Source: Whitmania pigra
Lineage: Eukaryota > Annelida > Clitellata > Hirudinida > Haemopidae
Assembly (NCBI GenBank): GCA_021613335.1
Contig: JAJTWR010000299.1
Span: forward strand, 1,537,001-1,601,000
DNA length: 64,000 nucleotides
Direction of reading: 5' to 3'
The notes beneath the pieces were generated by a model. The model did not search any database. It had not been told where the DNA came from and was given only the letters and a program-made list of their open reading frames with translations. This document shows positions 56,801-64,000 of the stretch, in pieces (position 1 is the first letter of the stretch; each line of letters begins with the position of its first letter). Position numbers and translations under genes: made by a program.

Positions 56801-59145
56801 CAAGCGAATCTGCTCTGAGATGTTCCGCACCATTGCGCAACCTCCACCAGTCAAACAGCGTGGTTGAAGCTTCGTTGGGACAGAAACAATGTATTTTCAA
56901 TCGCCTGTTTATTCCTAAGCACCATCACCATCATTATCATCACCACCCTCGTCATCGTCATCAACATCGACATCGCCATAGCCATTTTCTTTATCACCGC
57001 CGATCACATTATCGCACTTCCGACAATCAATGCATCTTCATCATCACCATCACCATCATCATCATCATCATCTTCATCATCATCATCTTCATCATCATCT
57101 TCATCATCACCATCAATGCAGCAGCAGCAATGCAGCAGCAGCATCACCAGACACCAATTATCTCCTTCATGGTCATCGATAAATTCGCCACAAAACCTGG
57201 TAGAATGATTTGCAGGAATGGACCATCTGGAGTGAATTGAAAGTGGTAGACAAACGAATCATCGGTTTTCCTGAGGTGAGACTTGGCAGGCTTGAGAAAG
57301 GTTTTATGGTTGGCCGAAGTGGAGTACATTTTGAAGAGCTTCATGTCCTTTTCGCACTGACCATTCTCCAGCCACGACGAGGTGGTATAGGCGAATGGTC
57401 GACTGAACTCCGTGAAAATGACGTGCACGTTGTTCGAGTACGAGTGACCTAGTGCCTTTTCTGGAAAGGATGGAGAAGACATGACGAGCATGTTGCTCTT
57501 GTTGTCGGAATGATGGATTGTCGAGTGGATGGATTCGCCACTTAAAGGCTGCAGGAGATAACTCCACGCAGAACTCTTGGCGTCTGCTTTTTCGGCAATA
57601 ACAAGCAATTCTTCCGCTTGAGGGCGCATTTCGTTAAGAATGTTCATTCTCATCAAAGAGGTCGCTTCGAGGCGCGAAAGTTGCAGACGGAAGGAACCCA
57701 GTTGCAAGTTGATGCCGGCAATGAAGACCGAAACGGAAATCTGTCGTCAGTTGATGAATATTAATTTATGCTAATTAATTATTCGTGAAGAAGTTATTTA
57801 TTTATGAATTCATTAATTTTTTTGCTTCTTTTAAACTTACTAATTTATTTACAACACTTAATCATTAACAAATATTTGTTTAAAATACAAATTATTCTTA
57901 TTGCCGCATTAATAACCACACTAAACCTTTGTTTATGATAAGTATTATCCATAATAAGTCAAATAAATTTTTTTAATAATTCTCCGAATTCGAATTGAAG
58001 ACTATGAAGATGCACCTGAGCCAGAATCGTGACGTTTTTACGTTTGACGTGACACCTGTAGTGGGTCGGACTTCTTAAGAAAATTGGAAGTAGAGTGTAA
58101 CGAAAGGTGTTGCCTTCAATTCAAAAACAGTGTTTCAATTCGAAATCAAATTTCCAGATGAAAAAAATAATTAATAAATTTAATTTTAAAACTCCATCAG
58201 GCGAATTTAAACTTATTAGATGCTTAGAAAGGAATAATTTTCCTGGATTTAAAAAAAATAATAATAAATATAATTATCGATTCAAAGAATAGTAATAAAT
58301 ATAGTTATTGTTAATGGTCGTTGATATTAACAATTCCTGACAGGAATCCATTTCGAGTAAAAGTAAACAAGACCCACCCATGGCGCACTCAACCGGAACT
58401 TCTTTGCACTGAGACGAGTGGGCCAACCTGCAATCAAAACTGGCCAAACAATCGATCCGACAACAAGACAGTCCACCAACATTCTCTGGAAACAAATTTC
58501 CTCAATTTAAAAAAAAAAAATTGATGAAAGAAATTAAATGACGGACTCTGGATGTAAATAATTTGAATGGAATGGAATTCCCTGCTGCACACACAAACGC
58601 GCAAACACGAGCACACGCCGACATCGAAACGAAAAGATTACGAACGAACCGTCGTTTGGAAGACAAGGATTAATAAGCTGACACTGTTCACATGCTGTCC
58701 TCGAAGCTTGGCAGTATTGCGAGGGGAAGGTAATTGGATGAACCACGTTCCACCAGGGGATAGTGGCGGAGGGAGGAGTTACGTTGAACAACTCGGTCAA
58801 GAGATTGCTGCTCGACATGCAAGCCAAACTGTTCTCTGCCTTATCCAAGTGATTCGGAAAACTATCCTGTGTAAGAAAATATATATTGTAATATATTTCA
58901 CTCCATCGTTGCACTGAAATTGCTGAATTTAAAAAAAAGCCCTGATGATTGATAAGAAGCTTTTATCAGAAACGAACCAGTTTCGTGCAAGGTTTGTTGA
59001 GGGTCCTAAGGATGAACTTTGAACCGGTGAGGGTCAGCTTGGTACATCTGTTACTCGTCCTCAGGTCACGTGTGCACAACTCCTCTGATGCTTCCGTTGT
59101 TCGATCCCGAGAGATTTCCAAAGTCAGGGTGTAATAATCAGGCAC
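53841..59145 (-). CDS. Unrecognised multi-pass membrane protein (at least 7 exons; N-terminus missing)
   Basis: Exons on the minus strand: 59144-58978, 58866-58642, 58485-58378, 57740-57148, 56904-56750, 56014-54910 and 54675-53841 (stop). All phases agree, giving ~1065 residues. The first part is extracellular-like with Cys (CEQCQLINPCLPNDGSF). Two membrane spans follow (MLVDCLVVGSIVWPVLIAG and ISVSVFIAGINLQL). Then comes a ~370-residue loop ending before GLLLYGGCLLAATFLILFAC, a span pair with LLLFVLFCSFLFVRIFIIL, a long helical loop, and late spans (FDLTIFYILFPIFDVLLVSY and VLPNIIVLALTFTILFFLPL). Between the last two is CSICMKP. At least six spans. I do not recognise the family. The first exon shown starts mid-codon, so upstream exons are missing. 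Confidence 0.78.
56921..57140. repeat. (CAT/ATC)n-rich microsatellite in an intron of the multi-pass gene
   Basis: CACCATCATC-type runs with CATCAT blocks fill the 243-bp intron between exons 57740-57148 and 56904-56750. His/Ile/Ser-repeat ORFs here are artefacts of the repeat. Confidence 0.9.
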
Positions 59146-61415
59146 TGGAAACCTGGAAGGATGACGTGGTTTTAAGGAAAACCATTTTCAAGTTTTAAGG
59201 CGTTAAAAAAAAAATAAAGTAGAGGAAGAAATTATTGAGAAACATTGCGTGTGGTTCTCTATTTTCCAGAGTAATGGAAAAGCATTCCATTGGCATCAGG
59301 GAACGCAAGCGAAGGACATGAAATCGTAGGCGGTCAACTTGGAGAATGGATTCGTATGCTTAAATGAGCGCTAAATAAAGCCCCGGGCATTTCGGACCCC
59401 CTTCACTCGACAGATTCTGAGATGGAAGAAGGCAGCCTGGATGGGGTAATTCTTTGTTTAAATTTAATGCCGATTTTTCAAAAGAATTCGAGCCTGGATC
59501 TTTTCCAAGGAGTTTTAAATATTGTTTGTTTAATTTTTAATTCGAAAACTTACAGAGCATTTTGACGTATAAAAAAAAATTCACGCAGTTGCTCATCAGA
59601 CCTTGAAATGAAATGAAAATTTTCATCGATGCTTCGCTTGAAAGAGCTGCTTATTTCCGACTGAATAGAAATTTGCTTTTAAGTAAAAGTCATTAAAAAA
59701 ATACTGAAAATGTTGTAACTCTGCGTTATTTTACATAAAAATTTTGGAAGGATCATTTATTTTATTTCTCTTTGATGGATCTGTCACGTTCTGACAATCA
59801 TTCTTTGCCGATCCTTGTAGCGAAAGAAAGTCATGAATCTTAATAAGCTCAAAAGTTATTACGTGTAAAATGATACCGTTACGAAAATTCAAATTGAAAA
59901 ACGAAGGACTTTTCAGTATTCAACAGTCAAGACTGAAAAAAGACAATTTAAAACAACAATTTTTTTCGAAATTCATTCGATATAAATAAATAAGTAATTA
60001 TATAAATAAATAAATAAATAAGCAAAAAAGTAATTAAATAAGTAAGTAAATAAATAAATCAATCAATCAACCGAATGACCAACCGACCGACCTGCCAATC
60101 GATTTATCTGAAAAATGACTCAATACGCTCAGCAATTAGATTTAATTGGTTTATGTCAACTTTCTCGAGCAGCCGAACAAATAATAGCGCGAAGTTGTCG
60201 AAAAAGTAAATAGTTAACATTTATTATCTGATCTTAAAAAATTTATTTAAGTATTTAACATTTATTACATGTTCTAAATAATATATATTAAAAAAGTCAA
60301 CAATTATTCACATCTAGTCAACAAATATTTAAACCTTTAAATAATTATTCTAGTTAGCAGCTATTTTAAATATTGAGATAAAATCGCTTAAAACATCACT
60401 TAACTATTGTTAATTATTAGCAATTAATTATTAATATCTTAAAATATGGACTTCAAATGCAAACTGTTATTGTGAAAAGTAAGCAGCAGTTTTTGAACGA
60501 TCAGAGAAGTCGGGAAACATCTTAAAGTCATTATTTGTTCATTTTAAATTATTTGTTCATTTCAATTGTTTGTCGTAAATTTAAAGAAAAACTAGTCCTG
60601 CATTTACGACCAACGTGATTGGGTCATAAAAGACAACACAAAATTGGAAAACGTTCAAAGTCAAATAAGTATTTGTGGACAACATTAATGCTTATTTTAT
60701 TTATTCTATATTACAATAAACGTTGAAATGTAAATTATTATATATCAATGTAAATATATAATATTTATTTTACATTACAATAACAATGATAATGCGTATT
60801 TAACTTTGTGTAGCTCGTGTGGACAAAAATCACATGGAAGTTATTTATTTGACATTTCTTGGTGACTTTTAATGCAATATACATTTACTTGTATTATTTA
60901 TTTTAATGTAATATACATTTACTTGTATTATTTATTTTAATGTAATATATACATTTACTTGTATTATTTATTTTAATGCAATATACATTTACTTGTATTA
61001 TTTATTTTAATGTAATATACATTTACTTGTATTATTTATTTTAATGTAATATACATTTACTTGTATTATTTATTTTAATGCAATATACATTTACTTGTAT
61101 TATTTATTTTAATGTAATATACATTTACTTGTATTATTTATTTTAATGTAATATATATTTACTTGTATTATTAAGAGACGCTAACTTTACTTTTGGCAAA
61201 ACATAAAATGAAATAATGAAACACATCCAAATATCGATCGACATCTTTCCATTGTTGAATTTTAAGAAAAATTGAAGTTCTTCGTTTTTATTTCTTTTGT
61301 TCTTCTGTCCATCAATCAACAGTCAGTCGTTAAAATCTGAGAATGTAAAGCATTAGTGCATCCATCAGTGTATTTTTTGGTTTCCTTCTGTTGCTATTAG
61401 TCACGTTGACAACAG
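59146..61415. other. Mostly non-coding stretch with a minisatellite
   Basis: The missing 5' exon(s) of the multi-pass gene should be here, but I could not fix one. The sequence is AT-rich, with AAATAAAT runs (59985-60060) and a 34-bp minisatellite (60867-61172). No RNA gene is seen. Confidence 0.5.
60867..61172. repeat. 34-bp minisatellite
   Basis: About nine head-to-tail copies of a 34-bp unit (AATGCAATATACATTTACTT followed by GTATTATTTATTTT), with TGCAA/TGTAA alternation between copies. One copy has an extra TA. Confidence 0.95.
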
Positions 61416-61864
61416 TCAAACACCACCATCATCATCACCACCACCAACTGGGAGAAACATCATCATCAGTATCGACATTAACAACCTGCAGTAGTTTTCG
61501 GAATTGTTACGAAATCCAATGACGTCATCAGTCGGTCCTGGATTCTTGAGCATGAAAATGTTTTCATTCCTCTCCACGTGATCCACGTCTCCATAGTAGC
61601 CGGAGCCTAACGTGAGGTTTTCCAAAGTCACTTTTAAATCAACACCTGACCTCCTAATCCAGGTGGAGGGTGGTGCCCGCTTTTTAGTGCTGCATTCCGT
61701 CGAGTCCGATTGGAGAGAGTTACACCTCTTTGGGGGGGTAGCCGGTGGTCTGGGTGGGGTGTTGGGTGTAAAACCACCCAGCGATGTTGAGTAGGTGGCA
61801 ATGATCTCTTCTTTCGGAAGAAGTCTGTCCTCGGCAAACACGTTACTGGAATGTGTCACTTGAA
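61416..61864 (-). CDS. Candidate terminal exon, proline-rich product (unrecognised)
   Basis: A 149-codon minus-strand frame opens after a CCAG acceptor at 61864 in phase 1 and ends at 61416. It encodes VTHSSNVFAEDRLLPKEEII, then a proline-rich stretch (GGFTPNTPPRPPATPPKRC), then VDLKVTLENLTLGSGYYGD and PGPTDDVIGFRNNSENYC. The last residues (MMMFLPVGGGDDDGG) come from a CAT/CAC microsatellite. The prolines could be an SH3-type ligand, which is inference. No upstream exon with a matching phase was fixed. Confidence 0.5.
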
Positions 61865-64000
61865 CTGGATTACAGAAACAGCAATGAATTAATAATAATA
61901 ATAATTTATTGATAATTATTAATACATGTCATGCGATGAACACGACACCAAGTCGTTGTTGATGAAAAAATTGAGCCTGAATTGGTCCTCGAAGGTTCAA
62001 AGATTTCTAACCATTCGAACTTTTATCTTCCACGTAGGAATCACTTTTGTCGTTATCGGAGAAGGAACCTTTCAAACACAACAACTTCCTCTTTATTCGT
62101 TAGCATCCACCAATATTAATTTGTACTTTATTTAATTCGTTAAATTCTACAAATATTAATTTATAACTTATTTAATTCGTTAGCATCCACCAATATTAAC
62201 TTATACATCAAAACGTGCGCGATGTAATACGACATCTCTCTGTGGTAGGAAGAGCAATTAAAATTACTTTGGTCCTCTCGCATTCTTTGCGATAACAAAC
62301 TTAAAAAGTCATTCGGTTGCCGCGGAGCAATTGAGAGCAGTTGTTCGCTTCTCGATCGAAGATGAAGTCATAAACCCTCAACTCCTTTTGGCATCGAACG
62401 AAATGAGGCAACACTCCTGCCAAACCAACCTCCTTCTTTTTCACTTTTTGAATATGCAAATTGCTTGCTTCTCGACTACGAATTATGACGTCGCAATTTA
62501 ATTTATGGTGCTAGAGATAAGATTTTCATTTGAGCCCTTAAAATGAATAAAATACTTTTCATTAACACGAAATAGTTGCTGTTTCCTTAAACCGTGTTAA
62601 GAAATTGAAGGAAAATGAAAAGAAGTACCAGAGAAAAGTAAAATAAGCAGAAAAAATACAAAAACATACAAAAGAAATGTAAGGAAGATCTTCAAATTAA
62701 TAAGTCTCTAGACGCAAAGATGGCAGTAAATTCGCTTTTTTCGGCCGTCCCTAAACGGAAACACGTATGGAGCAGAGAAATTGTAAACATGGAAAAAACG
62801 CTCATCCCTATTTCGATACTAATCATTTCTAGTTACAACTGCGACTTCCCTCGAGTAATCGACAGATTTTCTGCCGGCGAAAATCACCTTTTGATTGCTG
62901 ATTTTGATTTAAAACCAAAACATTTTGATCGAAACAACGCCTTGTTGTTGTAGTATTCACATGTATAATTCATGCATTATTCAACATGATATTTATTACA
63001 TATACTACAGAATTTGCCTCCGCCTCTTTAGCGAAAAGGCAGAATTTGAATAAAAAAATTCAAACCAACTTGGACAAGTTCCGTATTTGAACGAACGACC
63101 TCTTTGGCAGAAGCATCCATCATTTCGTGGATATTTCAAGTCATGCAAACATCTCTGAGGTTCTCCCCTTCTTAAGCTCCGTGACAAGTTTTCTAAGTCG
63201 GATATGTCTGCAGACGCCAAGAAGCAAATTATTCATCGTGTCTTTGCATAATAAATGACACTGGTGAATTATATTTCTAATGGATTCTGCAATTAATAAC
63301 TAGTTAGTTTATTGTTGATGCAATCAAATCATGTGCAACTGTAATAACTTATGCAGTAAATATGCAGTATATTTCTCTCAAAATATACATACACTTGCGA
63401 TAAAAAAATTGATGGTTATTGAAGAGTATTAGATCGAATTATTCTCAACTTTACTGCTCGAAGTGATCAGTTAATTGTTAGTTAGTTATTCTTGTCATTT
63501 ACAAAAAAAAAAAAAATAAGGACGAATAAACAATGAATCCACCGTAGACTGATATCTTCTTGTGGTTGGTGCCCATCCAAGAATGAGTTGAGAACTTGTT
63601 TTCGTGTTCCTTGTTGAAGTAAACCTTCACTCCGACTGCAAAACAAGCAGCCAATCAGAGCCTTTGCGTCATAAACGTCTGACGTTTTCCAAATGATCCT
63701 GACAAACCTGACATCAGAAATCTCGACACTTGAATTTGCGTTGCGCTTCCTCCGAGGCTGGTGGATGCGATCGAGCGAAAGGAAATGAAAGCTAGGATTG
63801 ACAGGGACAGAGGATTCGACCATTTTGCCGCACCGGGGTACTTTTTTGGCCGCATGCACTCGATTTGAGGGGCTAATGAAGTCGAGTAGGATTTCTTGGT
63901 CTGAATGAAGGAAGAGAAGTGAATAAATATTTTCTACTGGAAAGTGAGATGTTGTCCTTCCTCGTCTATAAATCACCATCTCATGCGGCATGAACAATTT
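61865..64000. other. Right-edge region with weak exon candidates
   Basis: No firm gene. Possible minus-strand exons: 62319-62463 (RCQKELRVYDFIFDREANNC), 63207-63005 (cysteine-containing frame after TCTGCAG, with CLHDLKYPRNDGCFCQRG), and 63900-63709 with 63635-63482 (splice-like ends, but two frames are equally open). These may be parts of a gene continuing past the right edge or belong with 61416-61864. A plus-strand 77-codon frame at 62720-62953 has no support. Confidence 0.3.

Noticed and set aside
56776..57240. His/Ile-rich and Ser-rich plus-strand ORFs
   Set aside because: They lie over a CAT/ATC microsatellite in an intron and antisense to phase-consistent exons of the multi-pass gene.
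63482..63997. 171-residue minus-strand ORF at the right edge as one coding exon
   Set aside because: It contains splice-like ends (63900, 63709, 63635) and an A-rich run at its 3' end. Two frames are equally plausible, so no product is called.

Overview
This window is nuclear DNA from an invertebrate metazoan. It holds spliced protein-coding genes with mostly short GT-AG introns, AT-rich intergenic DNA, microsatellites in introns, Ty3/gypsy-type LTR retrotransposons, hAT remnants, a LINE tail and a satellite array. The standard genetic code fits every gene model. I cannot place the phylum from the sequence alone.

Layout. 1-4008: tandem satellite with a 184-bp subfamily, three divergent bridging monomers, and a homogeneous 179-bp subfamily. 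4164-12897: three LTR retrotransposons. A minus-strand remnant is deleted from gag into integrase. It abuts a plus-strand element that has lost most of its 5' LTR and most of pol. That second element is interrupted by a young minus-strand element (7749-12239; identical 136-bp LTRs; 5-bp target duplication GTAAG). 12994-16050 (minus): thirteen phase-consistent exons of a protein I do not recognise. 16051-22692: hAT and MITE-like debris around one large single-exon ORF (20034-21383, +) with a repeated short helix-like motif. 22693-28300 (minus): a PDZ-domain protein whose first intron carries a compound microsatellite of about 1.1 kb. 29333-34551 (+): golgin-84 (GOLGA5). 35202-37005 (minus): beta-tubulin. 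39680-52302 (+): the Arf1 exchange factor GBF1, complete in 41 exons (1867 aa). 52759-53611 (minus): a small two-exon membrane protein. 53841-59145 (minus): a multi-pass membrane protein, at least seven exons, N-terminus not found. 59146-64000: mostly non-coding, with a 34-bp minisatellite and weakly supported exons at the right edge.

How the genes relate. Golgin-84 (Golgi tether) and GBF1 (Golgi Arf1 activator) lie on the same strand on either side of beta-tubulin, so three secretory/cytoskeletal housekeeping genes sit within about 23 kb. PDZ/golgin-84 and tubulin/GBF1 are divergent pairs. Golgin-84/tubulin and GBF1/small membrane protein are convergent pairs.

The oddest features are a copied exon-end-plus-intron block inside GBF1, three inferred GC-AG introns, two internally deleted retroelements beside a satellite array, and two well-supported genes with no recognised family. 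Exon models were built by hand from splice signals, reading-frame phase and, for GBF1, golgin-84 and tubulin, remembered family sequence. No database search or transcript data was available.
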